Positions 46,465 through 54,766 of a stretch of DNA of 64,000 nt are shown here, piece after piece. Each line of letters opens with the position of its first letter. Within the stretch, counting starts at the first letter, position 1. The stretch comes from Candidatus Thorarchaeota archaeon. Its GTDB lineage: Archaea; Asgardarchaeota; Thorarchaeia; Thorarchaeales; Thorarchaeaceae. The notes beneath the pieces were generated by a model. It worked only from the letters and a program-made list of their open reading frames with translations. It did no database searches and was not told where the DNA came from. A program made the translations under genes and the position numbers. The stretch is from positions 145,192 to 209,191 of the forward strand of contig JAIZWL010000004.1 in assembly GCA_021498125.1 (NCBI GenBank), read 5' to 3'.

Positions 46465-46517
46465 GTTTGTTCTCCTCGGAAGCTGTGTTCCTTGGGTCTG
46501 CGATAATTGCAAACTAA

Positions 46518-46525
46518 CATATAAA
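46518..46525 (-). promoter_or_regulatory. TATA-like element for caspase-like gene 2
   Basis: TTTATATG lies on the reverse strand, about 54 bases before the preferred TTG start. The implied leader is about 30 bases with GAGGAG. This placement argues against the longer start at 46512. Confidence 0.5.
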
Positions 46526-46623
46526 TCCTCTTTAAATTCGAGTTTTAATGTCCCTTATAAACAGAAATAAATATGACGCTTGTTCGAGAAAAAATCCCCC
46601 CACCGCCACTATAATACAGGTAT

Positions 46624-47043
46624 TCACTGACCGAACTTTATAGCACCACGTGGACATGCGCGAATACAGACACCACAACCCGCACATCTCTGCTGGTCAA
46701 TGACCGCAAAAGGGCCATCCATAGAAATCGCACCCATAGGACAGGCTCTCAAACACACAGCACAACTTGCACATAAGGACTGATCCACATGTGGTCGGGT
46801 GGGATCATAGCTGGTTGTTTGAGGTTGCGCTTCGACAGGCTGAGAATCATTAGATACCGAGGACTCGACATCTTGTGACACTTCAGAAGAAGAAGACGGA
46901 ATATTTTCACCTGAAGAAGAACTTGGACCTGCTGCATGATATCCACCAAAATTATGATCCCGATAAGGTCCACCAAATTGATTGCCCCTATTCATTCTAG
47001 AACGACCAAAGCCGCGTCTGCGACCAAGACCACGTCGATTCAT
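46624..47043 (-). CDS. Dicluster ferredoxin with arginine/glycine-rich N terminus
   Basis: 139 residues. Two Fe4S4 motifs in the C-terminal 50 residues: CASCAVCLRACPMGAI and CAGCGVCIRACPRGAIKFG. The N-terminal 22 residues carry about ten arginines and glycines (GRRRGFGRSR), and the next 55 are low-complexity Ser/Gln (SSSSGENIPSSSSEVSQD). Such an arm suggests binding to a nucleic acid or an acidic surface, though this is not proven. A small electron carrier for an unknown partner. It is a separate transcription unit beside the convergent caspase-like gene. Confidence 0.85.
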   Translation of the reverse strand: MNRRGLGRRRGFGRSRMNRGNQFGGPYRDHNFGGYHAAGPSSSSGENIPSSSSEVSQDVESSVSNDSQPVEAQPQTTSYDPTRPHVDQSLCASCAVCLRACPMGAISMDGPFAVIDQQRCAGCGVCIRACPRGAIKFGQ

Positions 47044-47240
47044 GGATTCACCTTCAGTATCTATGTGAAAATGGTTCCCGTATAATAGTTTCGAAATGTC
47101 CTAAATTATGAGTGATAAGTTACGAAAAATAACTTAATTGAGAGCACCGAGTCAAACTTACAAATTATGGTCAAATGACAGAGAACAAACGGCTTAAAAG
47201 TGGGAGTGTGTTGGGCCACTCTCTCTTCCGAGGTGGTTCT

Positions 47241-48191
47241 ATGGCAACACCAAAGACAAGCGTAGTTGCGATAGGTGGCAACTCATTAATTCGCGATAAG
47301 ACAAAAAGATCGATTCCTGATCAATATCAAGCCGCGGCCGAAACCAGCAGGCACATCGCTGATATGATTCTTGAGGGCTGGAACATCGTTATCACGTCAG
47401 GTAACGGCCCTCAGGTCGGCTCGATTCTCAGACGCTCTGAAATTGCAGCGAACGAGGTACACAAGATTCCTCTAGACTATTGTGGTGCTCAGAGTCAAGG
47501 TCAGATAGGATACATGATCGCCCGAGCACTCACGAATGAATTCAAGAAACGGGGGATAGAGAGGACAGTTGCGGGAATCATCACACAGGTCGTTGTTGAC
47601 AAAAATGATCCGGCATTCAAGAACCCAACCAAGCCCATTGGTACATTCATGGATAAGGATACTGCAATGCAGAGGGCAAAGACACTTGGCTGGGAAGTCG
47701 TTGAAGACTCGGGTCGCGGATGGCGGAGAGTCGTTCCATCACCCATTCCACAGAAAATCGTTGAACTGAGCGCCATCAAATCTTTGATTGAGAATGGCAT
47801 CAGTGTCTATGCAGTTGGTGGTGGTGGAATTCCAGTCATTGAAAAGGAAGATGGATCGGTCGAGGGTGTTGCGGCAGTCATCGACAAAGACTACGCTTCA
47901 AGCCTGCTTGCCAGCGACCTGAATGTGGATCTCCTGCTCATCTCCACAGCTGTTGAAAAGGTCTACATCAACTTCGATAAACCCGACCAGAAAGCCATTG
48001 ATTCGATGACGGTATCCGAAGCCAAACGATACATTGAGGAAAACCAATTCGCTCCTGGAAGTATGCTTCCCAAAATCAAGGCTTGCATTCAGTTCATCGA
48101 GCGTGGTGGCGAACTCGCCTTAATCACCGATCCCCCAAACATCACACGTGCACTTCATGGAGAAACAGGTACTCGAATCGTTCCCGATTAA
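47241..48191 (+). CDS. arcC: Carbamate kinase
   Basis: 316 residues from ATG 47241, with GAGGTGG four bases before; a longer reading to 47175 is unlikely. Amino-acid kinase fold with VVAIGGNSLI, ITSGNGPQVGSILRRSEIA, PLDYCGAQSQGQIGYMI and CIQFIERGGELALITD, the family signature set. It transfers phosphate between carbamoyl phosphate and ADP, giving ATP in arginine or agmatine breakdown, or purine fermentation. No ornithine carbamoyltransferase or arginine deiminase is nearby. The next gene, 52 bases on, is FdhD-like. Confidence 0.9.
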   Translation: MATPKTSVVAIGGNSLIRDKTKRSIPDQYQAAAETSRHIADMILEGWNIVITSGNGPQVGSILRRSEIAANEVHKIPLDYCGAQSQGQIGYMIARALTNEFKKRGIERTVAGIITQVVVDKNDPAFKNPTKPIGTFMDKDTAMQRAKTLGWEVVEDSGRGWRRVVPSPIPQKIVELSAIKSLIENGISVYAVGGGGIPVIEKEDGSVEGVAAVIDKDYASSLLASDLNVDLLLISTAVEKVYINFDKPDQKAIDSMTVSEAKRYIEENQFAPGSMLPKIKACIQFIERGGELALITDPPNITRALHGETGTRIVPD

Positions 48192-48242
48192 CAAGGAATG
48201 ATAGGTCTTTCACAGAAGACTGTGATACAGTATATGGTGTAA

Positions 48243-48941
48243 TTGGTGGATAGAATAAGGAAGGCTTCTGTTACCGAACTACACGGAGAAAAATTAATTT
48301 CTTCAGAAGAAAAAGTCGCTATTGAACAGAGAACTAGAATCAGATGGAGTGACGGATCCGCAATCCTCGAAACAACTGCAAGTCCGGGTCAGGAGAGAGA
48401 ACTTGCAATTGGACTTCTGACAACAATGGGAATCGCAGTCCCGTATGATGCAGTCACAGTGGAGGAGACCGAAGGTATCACTACTATCATAGTGAATCCA
48501 ACAAAGGTGCATGATATAGAGAACCCAAAAATCGTAGACACCGAGATCAGCTCACAGGACATAGTGAGAGGGGTCTCAAGACTGAGGGATCTTCAGATAT
48601 TGCTCAAGGAAACTGGTTGTGCTCATGGGGGACTTGTGGTGGAGCAACACGGCCAGAAGTATGCATTCGCTGAAGACATAAGACGTCAGAATGCTCTGAA
48701 CAAGACCATCGGATCTGCGATCATTCAGGGGATTGGGCTTCACGCCTGTGCGCTGTTTTTCACAGGACGCCTGACATCAGAGGTTGTAGGAATGGCGAAA
48801 CACGCCGGAATCCCAATGGTCGTATCCCTAGGAGTCACAACTGATGAGGGGATCAGAATTGCACAAGAGGCGAACATGACCTTGGTCGGTTCAGAGGGGA
48901 GATGGATCTACCACATTGGGAGCGTGAGAGTCATCCCTTGA
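48243..48941 (+). CDS. FdhD/NarQ-family sulfurtransferase-like protein
   Basis: 232 residues. Members of this family deliver sulfur to the molybdenum/tungsten cofactor of formate dehydrogenase. The segments ELAIGLLTTMGI, KETGCAHGG, FAEDIRRQNALNKTIGSAI and FTGRLTSEVVGMAKHAGIP match the family in order. Yet FAEDIRRQNALNK departs from the usual EDVGRHNALDK, and only one cysteine is seen in the catalytic loop. The start may be TTG 48243 or GTG 48246. No formate dehydrogenase gene is in the window. The function may therefore be altered. Confidence 0.68.
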   Translation: MVDRIRKASVTELHGEKLISSEEKVAIEQRTRIRWSDGSAILETTASPGQERELAIGLLTTMGIAVPYDAVTVEETEGITTIIVNPTKVHDIENPKIVDTEISSQDIVRGVSRLRDLQILLKETGCAHGGLVVEQHGQKYAFAEDIRRQNALNKTIGSAIIQGIGLHACALFFTGRLTSEVVGMAKHAGIPMVVSLGVTTDEGIRIAQEANMTLVGSEGRWIYHIGSVRVIP

Positions 48942-48946
48942 GAGGC

Positions 48947-49072
48947 CTACTGGGAGCCCTCAATCCGCCTCAATGATTTTCGAATCGACTCCACCAGAAT
49001 CTCGATCTCAGTCATTCTCTTCTCTGCTCTCTGAATCAGCTTGATCTCTTCTCTTTTTGATATCCGTGCCAT
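48947..49072 (-). CDS. Small coiled-coil protein, 41 residues
   Basis: An ATG at 49072 follows GGAGGAG by nine bases, and an open frame of 41 residues ends with TAG. The product MARISKREEIKLIQRAEKRM... is highly charged with heptad-like hydrophobic positions, so it probably forms a helix that pairs with the coiled coil of the upstream 108-residue membrane protein. It is the last gene of the ABC exporter operon. Function unknown. Confidence 0.55.
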   Translation of the reverse strand: MARISKREEIKLIQRAEKRMTEIEILVESIRKSLRRIEGSQ

Positions 49073-49077
49073 TGGTC

Positions 49078-49404
49078 TCACTCCTCCATTTTGAGAACGT
49101 CATCAATCTCCTTGAGGGCTTCGTAGATACTATCCATTCTCTCAACTAAATCGGAGAGAGAGTCGACGATGTTCTTATGCCGGTCTATCATCTCGCCATC
49201 ATCATCAAAGAACAATGTGCTTGAGACCCCCAAGTATACAATTACAATGAGGGCGCCACCAAGTATCGAAAAGAACGAGAATATTCCGACGAGCCAGATG
49301 TTCAGATTTTGCGTGGCGGCCAAGTATGCAAGGTATGCGGGGAGACCGAATCCCATACTAATGATCGCAAGACCTGCAAGCCATCTTCCAGTTGACTGTT
49401 TCAT
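49078..49404 (-). CDS. Two-TM membrane protein with C-terminal coiled coil
   Basis: 108 residues. TM helices at about 8-28 and 36-58 are followed by an acidic coiled-coil segment with IVDSLSDLVERMDSIYEAL from residue 78. It begins six bases after the regulator gene and ends next to a coiled-coil microprotein, so the two are likely partners. Its position suggests a regulatory or sensing accessory to the exporter. No known family. Confidence 0.6.
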   Translation of the reverse strand: MKQSTGRWLAGLAIISMGFGLPAYLAYLAATQNLNIWLVGIFSFFSILGGALIVIVYLGVSSTLFFDDDGEMIDRHKNIVDSLSDLVERMDSIYEALKEIDDVLKMEE

Positions 49405-49409
49405 GTAAA

Positions 49410-49793
49410 TTACCTCTTTGTGCTTTTTCCTTTCTTCCGCGTCTTTGTCGCGGAGTCTGTATCTGCCAACCTAGCAATCAGATCGGCAGTGATCTCAAGT
49501 CTGAAGTCTACCAAGGTGAAATATCTTTTCACGTATCTTGTGGACTTGTCAGTACCGACTGCATACTCGCTCTTGACGAGTCCATGCTTTTCCATGTTCT
49601 TCAAATGAAGATGAAGAAGAGGGTACGAGACCTTCAACTCACTGCTCAGTTCTTGAATGAACATGGGTCTCTTACTCAGAGCAGCAATAACACGCAATCG
49701 AGTGAGGTTCCCGAGAAGGGAGAGGATCTCAGACAGCTCATCTAGTGAGCGTGGAATCTCAATCGGTTTGATTGGTCCATCGTTCTCTGTCAT
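49410..49793 (-). CDS. ArsR-like winged-helix transcription regulator
   Basis: 127 residues. ILSLLGNLTRLRVIAALSKR, the recognition region MFIQELSSELKVSYPLLHLHLKNMEKHGLV and a wing (VKSEYAVGTDKSTRYVKRYF) form the DNA-binding domain. The tail is basic (KTRKKGKSTKR). It sits 23 bases after the ABC permease gene, and the palindromic array ahead of the ABC operon is its likely site. Ligand unknown. An ArsR-type repressor of an exporter operon is the usual logic. Confidence 0.82.
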   Translation of the reverse strand: MTENDGPIKPIEIPRSLDELSEILSLLGNLTRLRVIAALSKRPMFIQELSSELKVSYPLLHLHLKNMEKHGLVKSEYAVGTDKSTRYVKRYFTLVDFRLEITADLIARLADTDSATKTRKKGKSTKR

Positions 49794-49816
49794 TCAATCC
49801 AGCTCCATCTCGGGGT

Positions 49817-50629
49817 TTAGAAAGCTCCCAAGAGACCTCTGTGTCGGCTCCATTTCATTGTTGCCCTTAGTGACAGAATGCCAATAATGGCAAGCACAGT
49901 GCCCGAAATGATCGTACCCAAGAGTAGTGGTGACACCGTAAGAAATGTTGCACCATTCAGAGTCATGTCTTGAATTGCAAGAAAGCCCTGGGTCAGTGGG
50001 AGCAAGAGAGAGAACTGCTGAACGTTCGGGGGGAGAGCTGCAAGTGGAAAGAAGATCCCTGTAAGTATGAACAGGATCGGCTGGACAGTATTGACAATTG
50101 CATTCGACTGCTTGACAACCAGAGTCACTGCTGCAAACATGAACGCAAACCCAGAAACTCCGTAAATCGTCACTGCAAATGCGATCAGGAGACCCACTGG
50201 ATCAACAACCGTCAGCTCAAGTCCAAAGACAAGAGTACCCAACGTGAACCCGATGACCATGAGATAGCCAGCAAGAACTAAATCAACAAGGGCATAGCCA
50301 ACAAGCATAGCGGTCAGATGGGTTGGTGCTGTCAAGGTGGACTCAAGAGTTCCACGGTATTGCTCATTTCTCAAGGCAATCCCTGCACCCCAGAGCGACT
50401 GTGAGAGTATCATGAGCAGGAGCACTCCAAGAATCAGAAAACTTGTAAAGTCGAAACCAGCAGAGGTATTCCCAATCCCGAAGCCTCTCCCAATTAGAGA
50501 GAACAGAATCATCCAAATGATAGGCTGGATCAGACTGGCCAATAGCCAACCCACGTACCGTTTCTGAATCTTCAGCTCTTTGACAAGAGTAGCCTTCACT
50601 ACAAGTAACCAATAGCCAACATTATGCAT
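49817..50629 (-). CDS. ABC-2 type exporter permease
   Basis: 270 residues from ATG 50629, whose start codon lies within the last codons of the ATPase gene (eight-base overlap). Six TM helices. LKIQKRYVGWLLASLIQPIIWMILF opens the domain; the cytosolic loop ALRNEQYRGTLESTLTAPTHLTAML carries the E-x-x-x-G-T-L-E coupling helix of DrrB/ABC2 families. The ligand is probably a drug or lipid. Regulator and accessory genes follow on the same transcript. Confidence 0.88.
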   Translation of the reverse strand: MHNVGYWLLVVKATLVKELKIQKRYVGWLLASLIQPIIWMILFSLIGRGFGIGNTSAGFDFTSFLILGVLLLMILSQSLWGAGIALRNEQYRGTLESTLTAPTHLTAMLVGYALVDLVLAGYLMVIGFTLGTLVFGLELTVVDPVGLLIAFAVTIYGVSGFAFMFAAVTLVVKQSNAIVNTVQPILFILTGIFFPLAALPPNVQQFSLLLPLTQGFLAIQDMTLNGATFLTVSPLLLGTIISGTVLAIIGILSLRATMKWSRHRGLLGAF

Positions 50630-51656
50630 TAGCCGAAACCTCCTCATCATTTTTATCAGTGAGAAAGACAAACGCATCCTCCAAGGACGGTTCACGAACA
50701 TCCATGCTCAATAGACGAGCTTCAGGGCGAGTGATGACCGCCTCGATGATCCGTTGAAGAGCAGTGTCCTCATCAACCGCACGTAGATTGAGATGGACCA
50801 CAGAAGGATCTTCATCATCATGTACAGTACTCACAACTGTCAACCCATCGCCAGCAAGATGAGCCAGAATCCGCTCGTCAAGATTCTTAATATCAACATC
50901 AATTCTCATTCCACCATTGGCCTGCTTCCTAAGGGCCTCTGGACGGTCAAGTGCGATGATCTTACCATGATTGATGATCGCAATTCTATCAGATAATTCC
51001 TCAGCCACATGCATCTCATGTGTCGTGAGTAACACAGTCTTTTCGCCTTCATCGACAAGCTGCTTTTTGATAAAGCTGCGCAGCTCCCTACTTGCCTTTG
51101 GATCAAGTCCGACAGTAGGCTCGTCTAGAAGAAGCACCTCGGGGTCGTGAACAAGGCCTCTGGCAATGATTATCCGTTGAGTCATTCCCGCACTGAACTT
51201 CTCAATGAGATCATCGGCCCTATCGGTCAGGTTCACAAGATCAAGCAGATACTCGATACGCTTCTCCAATGCATGACCGGAGAGTCCATAGAGATGACCC
51301 CAATACCGCAGGTTCTCCCTTGCTGTCAGTTTATTGTAGAGCTGTCGGGGGTTACCACCAGCAACCACGCCGACAATTCGTTTTACTCTCTCGGGTTCAG
51401 TGACTGGATCGACTCCGAATACTGACACCCGACCCTTATCCGGAATGAGAAGACCCGCAAGCGATTGAATGGTCGTTGTCTTCCCAGCCCCATTTGGACC
51501 AAGTAGACCGAAGACTTCACCTCGTTCAATCTCAAAGCTTAGACCATCTAAGGCTTTGACGTACTTGTATGAGAATCTCGGTGGAAAGAGTCGTTCCCAC
51601 TTTCTAGAACGATAGACCTTGACCAGTCCATCACAGAGAACTGTTCCTGCACTCAT
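50622..51656 (-). CDS. ABC exporter ATPase (DrrA-like)
   Basis: 344 residues from ATG 51656. Walker A FGLLGPNGAGKTTTIQSLAG, Q-loop, signature KFSAGMTQRIIIAR, Walker B VLLLDEPTVGLDPKASREL and the switch histidine LLTTHEMHVAEEL. A C-terminal domain of about 100 residues extends beyond the core (VHLNLRAVDEDTALQRIIEA), typical of DrrA-type subunits. First gene of a five-gene operon that includes the permease, an ArsR-like regulator, a two-TM protein and a coiled-coil microprotein. Its promoter overlaps a palindromic array. Confidence 0.92.
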   Translation of the reverse strand: MSAGTVLCDGLVKVYRSRKWERLFPPRFSYKYVKALDGLSFEIERGEVFGLLGPNGAGKTTTIQSLAGLLIPDKGRVSVFGVDPVTEPERVKRIVGVVAGGNPRQLYNKLTARENLRYWGHLYGLSGHALEKRIEYLLDLVNLTDRADDLIEKFSAGMTQRIIIARGLVHDPEVLLLDEPTVGLDPKASRELRSFIKKQLVDEGEKTVLLTTHEMHVAEELSDRIAIINHGKIIALDRPEALRKQANGGMRIDVDIKNLDERILAHLAGDGLTVVSTVHDDEDPSVVHLNLRAVDEDTALQRIIEAVITRPEARLLSMDVREPSLEDAFVFLTDKNDEEVSANA

Positions 51657-51670
51657 CGTTATCAACTAAT

Positions 51671-51702
51671 CCATATATGGTATATCCATATAAACTATAT
51701 GG
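51671..51702. promoter_or_regulatory. Palindromic operator array overlapping the ABC operon promoter
   Basis: CCATATATGG (51671-51680) is a perfect palindrome. TATGGTATATCCATA (51676-51690) is another, and CCATATA-AAC-TATATGG (51686-51702) is a perfect 7-3-7 inverted repeat. A further TATATGG-type half-site lies at 51717-51725. The whole region contains the TATA-like sequence about 25-40 bases upstream of the start. An ArsR-like regulator is encoded in the same operon, so autoregulation is likely. Confidence 0.65.
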
Positions 51703-51951
51703 TATATCTCATACAGGTATATGGTTTGATAATAGTTTGATGTATTTATGTGCGCCCGAATGACAGCGTTCCACAGGTGGATCGTAGCCTGACGTGCACT
51801 ACTTCCAAAAAAAGCGGAAATTATCATCTCAAGCATGAAATATATCTATAATGAAAAATAATATGGTCCTACGGGATATCGACTCACCATTCACTTCATA
51901 GATCGTTGAAGAACTATAAGCGTCACATCTGATGATGACGCTAGTAATATT
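51703..51951. other. Intergenic region after the operator array
   Basis: About 250 bases, AT-rich. On the reverse strand it is the region downstream of the methyltransferase at 51952-53001 and contains a T-run (TTTTTTT near 51809). No open frame or RNA gene is evident. Confidence 0.35.
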
Positions 51952-53001
51952 CTATTTTATTACCTCAAAGGCCGAGAGAGGTGTCGCGAGCCGTATCTTC
52001 TTGGCCCCGAGCTCTTTAGCCCATTGCCGAAAGTCATCTACATGAAAGTGGCCATAAGCTCCTTCGACCACCTTGATATGAATCTCACAGAACTTGTTTG
52101 CACCGGGATAAAAGTTCTCAGTACCAAAGACAATACCACCGGGTTTTGTCACCCGGAGCATCTCTTTCAGGGCGGACTTTGGGTCAGTCCAGTGAAGTAC
52201 CATAGAGGAGTAGACATAGTCAAAGGTTTCATCCTCAAAGGGGATAGACTCCGCAAACCCGTGTTTGAACTCTGGAGGGAACTTCTCTAGCATCTCCGGG
52301 TAATTCGAGTGATTCCCCTTACTACCCAAATGGGTCTTAATCATATTTGGAAACTCATCACGAGCAATTGTAAGAAGGCGATCATTGGGCTCGATTCCAA
52401 CAATTCGAAACGGAGAACCTTCGTACATATGGCCCCTCGTATAGTAGTAGGTCCAAATAGCGGCTGTGCCCCAACCAGTTCCCGAACCAACATCTAGAAA
52501 GGCTCCTGGCTTATTCCAAGCGTTCGTCAGAGCGAAAGCAGTACGCCTGATCTGTTCATAGAGTTGCGATGAGAGAGCGTCATCCCAGTTGAAAAGATTC
52601 ATCCCGCCAGTGAAAGTGAGAGGCCTTCCTCGCAGTCTGTCGGGAATCGCACGGGCATGATCTTGCCAGAGATCGTCCATTGTCCCCTTGAAGGGAGCGG
52701 GAAGCACCCAACCATCTTCAATGTGTTCTTCAGACTGATAGCGGTTCCCGTCAACCTGATGAAGAATACCATCTTCAACCAAGATGCCTAAGAGATAATC
52801 AAGAAATTCGGGATCGGAATATCCAAAATGTGAGAGCATATCATCAATAGTCCTTGGACGCAGAAGATATTCAAACCACCCCTCATCACGAAGAACGCGG
52901 ATCACATTCCCACGATAATATGCATCAACGTCCTTCCGTATCTTACTTACATTAATTCCAACCTTCATTAGTTCTCTCCATGCTCGTGCTTTTGATGCCA
53001 T
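51952..53001 (-). CDS. SAM methyltransferase with N-terminal winged helix, cassette copy 2
   Basis: 349 residues from ATG 53001, chosen because it begins MASKARAW like the paralog and has GGGGGT at the right distance; ATG 53007 is the alternative. Residues about 20-100 form a winged helix (VIRVLRDEGWFEYLLRPR...FLDYLLGILVEDGIL), as in O-methyltransferase dimerisation domains. The Rossmann methyltransferase is at 165-345: FLDVGSGTGWG, IVGIEPNDRLL, SIPFEDETFDYVYSSMVLHW and MLRVTKPGGIVFG. Third gene of a GTPase cassette. The methyl acceptor may be a lipid or a protein; not known. Confidence 0.82.
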   Translation of the reverse strand: MASKARAWRELMKVGINVSKIRKDVDAYYRGNVIRVLRDEGWFEYLLRPRTIDDMLSHFGYSDPEFLDYLLGILVEDGILHQVDGNRYQSEEHIEDGWVLPAPFKGTMDDLWQDHARAIPDRLRGRPLTFTGGMNLFNWDDALSSQLYEQIRRTAFALTNAWNKPGAFLDVGSGTGWGTAAIWTYYYTRGHMYEGSPFRIVGIEPNDRLLTIARDEFPNMIKTHLGSKGNHSNYPEMLEKFPPEFKHGFAESIPFEDETFDYVYSSMVLHWTDPKSALKEMLRVTKPGGIVFGTENFYPGANKFCEIHIKVVEGAYGHFHVDDFRQWAKELGAKKIRLATPLSAFEVIK

Positions 53002-53018
53002 AGCCATACCCCCTGTTC

Positions 53019-53945
53019 TTATCCGAGAAGGCCCCTCCGATTGATGAAGTCCACCATTTCAAAGGCCTCTGTAAGTTCAGACCAGTGACCATCCTCAAGA
53101 AAATCAATTAATGAGGACTGGCCCATAAGGAGTGGTCTGAGAAGGACCTTTGCGATCGGCAGTTTGGCACTCACCCGCTCCACAATCTTGGTTATTCGAT
53201 CAGAGTAAGGTGTAGCGCTGATGGTAAAAATCATCGAGTCCGTAACCAGCCGGTGTAGCGATTCGGGATCCGTCTGAGGATTATCATCAAGCGCGCGTAA
53301 AGCGACATTAATCGCACGTTGATTAGTGTAAGCCGCTCCATGATCCTCAAGCAGACCAGTCGCCAGACCCTCAAGAGCTTGAATGATACGGTCGTCCCTG
53401 ACAGAGGCAAAGACCACTCGCTCCTTTGAGACCCAGATGTGCATATCCATATCTGCAAGGGAGATCACAAGATATCGTTGCTCCGTGTCATAGACTTTTT
53501 CAGCCTCTTCCACACGTTCCAGTATGAGGCGGGCTAATTCAGCAGGTTTGAATTCGTCAGGACAGAGATAGGTTTGCACCCAGAAACGTTGGCGATCAAC
53601 AAGAATCAGAATACGAATGTGCTTGTGGTGAGTCTGTTGGATCTCTTGGCTTGGATGCACCACTAGGTTCTGATGTGCTCCACTCCCGATTGAAGTAAGA
53701 GGCTCAACGTATGCATCACGATAGCCTCGAAAGAGACCCTTGTGATCGACAACAATAGCATTGTAATGCCGCTCGTTCTGTGCTTCATGCACTACACGGA
53801 CAGTAGTCAGCTGCATTCCGAAATAAGAAGTGTGCGAAGTCTTTGATTCGTAAGTTGAGGGGTCATCAATACTAAAGCGCACAGTTTTCCCACAGATCTT
53901 ACATTTGAACTCGGTCAGGCCACCAGCCTTATCTGTTCTCAGCAT
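53019..53945 (-). CDS. CxxC-domain, longin/roadblock-like GTPase-cassette protein, copy 2
   Basis: 308 residues. The N-terminal domain (about 12-85) has FKCKICGKTVRFSIDDPS then VVHEAQNERHYNAIVVDHKGLFRGY; the C-x2-C and H-x6-H could bind zinc. About 105-210 is a mixed sheet/helix region (ILILVDRQRFWVQTYLC...LVISLADMDMHIWVSKERVV) that recalls longin or roadblock domains. The rest is helical, ending FLEDGHWSELTEAFEMVDF. It is closely related to the protein at 55828. It sits five bases from the GTPase stop, so a direct complex is plausible. No named family; fold names are inference. Confidence 0.68.
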   Translation of the reverse strand: MLRTDKAGGLTEFKCKICGKTVRFSIDDPSTYESKTSHTSYFGMQLTTVRVVHEAQNERHYNAIVVDHKGLFRGYRDAYVEPLTSIGSGAHQNLVVHPSQEIQQTHHKHIRILILVDRQRFWVQTYLCPDEFKPAELARLILERVEEAEKVYDTEQRYLVISLADMDMHIWVSKERVVFASVRDDRIIQALEGLATGLLEDHGAAYTNQRAINVALRALDDNPQTDPESLHRLVTDSMIFTISATPYSDRITKIVERVSAKLPIAKVLLRPLLMGQSSLIDFLEDGHWSELTEAFEMVDFINRRGLLG

Positions 53946-53949
53946 CTGC

Positions 53950-54576
53950 TCATTTTTCCCCCATCAAGTGATCAACAAGCCAACGTCGTAATTCATCAAG
54001 TCCCTCACCAGTCACGCAACTTGTCTCAAAATAGCCCTGAATCTGAGGCATGTTTTTGAGCAATATGTCTACTAATTCTTGATCAAAGGAATCAGGAAGA
54101 TCCACTTTATTTCTAATGAGAAGATACTGTGGTTGCACACCGTGTTGATATGTTAAAGAACCATCATTAATCAGACCCATCCATTTCTCAATATCCATCA
54201 GTGATTGTAAATCGTCAGAACTGAACACAAGTAGTACAAGATCCACCCCACCGAATGCAAGTCGTTCCGCATCTCGAAAAGGATGCACTGGTTGGTCAAT
54301 CTGACCAGCAACGTCTATGACCTGATACGAACCAACGTGATTCTCTTTTGCGAGATCTGACATTTGCAAGGATTCGATCTCGAAAAATAGAGTCCGATGG
54401 TACTTGGTCACGGTCTCATCAAGAACACCATGCTTGAGCACGTTCAACAGAGTCGTTTTTCCAACAGCTCCAGAGCCCGCAAGAAGCATCTTCTGAATCT
54501 GGCGTCTTTGTTTCATTTGATTCAAGAGAGAGGCGGATTTTGTAGATGCTCTTGTACTAGATATCGGCATATCCAT
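53950..54576 (-). CDS. Small GTPase (Arf/Rag-like), cassette copy 2
   Basis: 208 residues from ATG 54576 (a TTG at 54585 is possible). G1 GSGAVGKTT at 34-42, switch I YHRTLFFEI, G3 DVAGQIDQP with glutamine, G4 RNKVDLPD and G5 ETSCVTGEG. Between G3 and G4 it has HPFRDAERLAFGGVDLVLL, a pattern shared with copy 1. A 33-residue basic N-terminal extension precedes the core (SSTRASTKSASLLNQMKQRR). No lipid-anchor cysteine at the C terminus. First gene of a GTPase/CxxC/methyltransferase transcript, separated from cassette 1 by a terminator. Confidence 0.92.
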   Translation of the reverse strand: MDMPISSTRASTKSASLLNQMKQRRQIQKMLLAGSGAVGKTTLLNVLKHGVLDETVTKYHRTLFFEIESLQMSDLAKENHVGSYQVIDVAGQIDQPVHPFRDAERLAFGGVDLVLLVFSSDDLQSLMDIEKWMGLINDGSLTYQHGVQPQYLLIRNKVDLPDSFDQELVDILLKNMPQIQGYFETSCVTGEGLDELRRWLVDHLMGEK

Positions 54577-54707
54577 TGTAAACAACTCGCATCATTCCCA
54601 ATTAGTCCCATGATATTTATGTAAATGACATATATAAGGCTTTTTATAAATCTACTACGACTTCGAAATGTTTGAGGTGGCATGAAGACTGTATCGTTTG
54701 TATACAA

Positions 54708-54744
54708 CAGAAAAAAAAGCCGGCTCAGACCCTTCATGAGCCGG
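54708..54744 (-). terminator. Terminator between the two cassettes
   Basis: CCGGCTCA (54720-54727) pairs with TGAGCCGG (54737-54744). On the reverse strand it is followed by TTTTTTTTCTG. It ends the transcript of the first methyltransferase. Confidence 0.75.
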
Positions 54745-54766
54745 AGTATATTTTGGAAAACAGACA

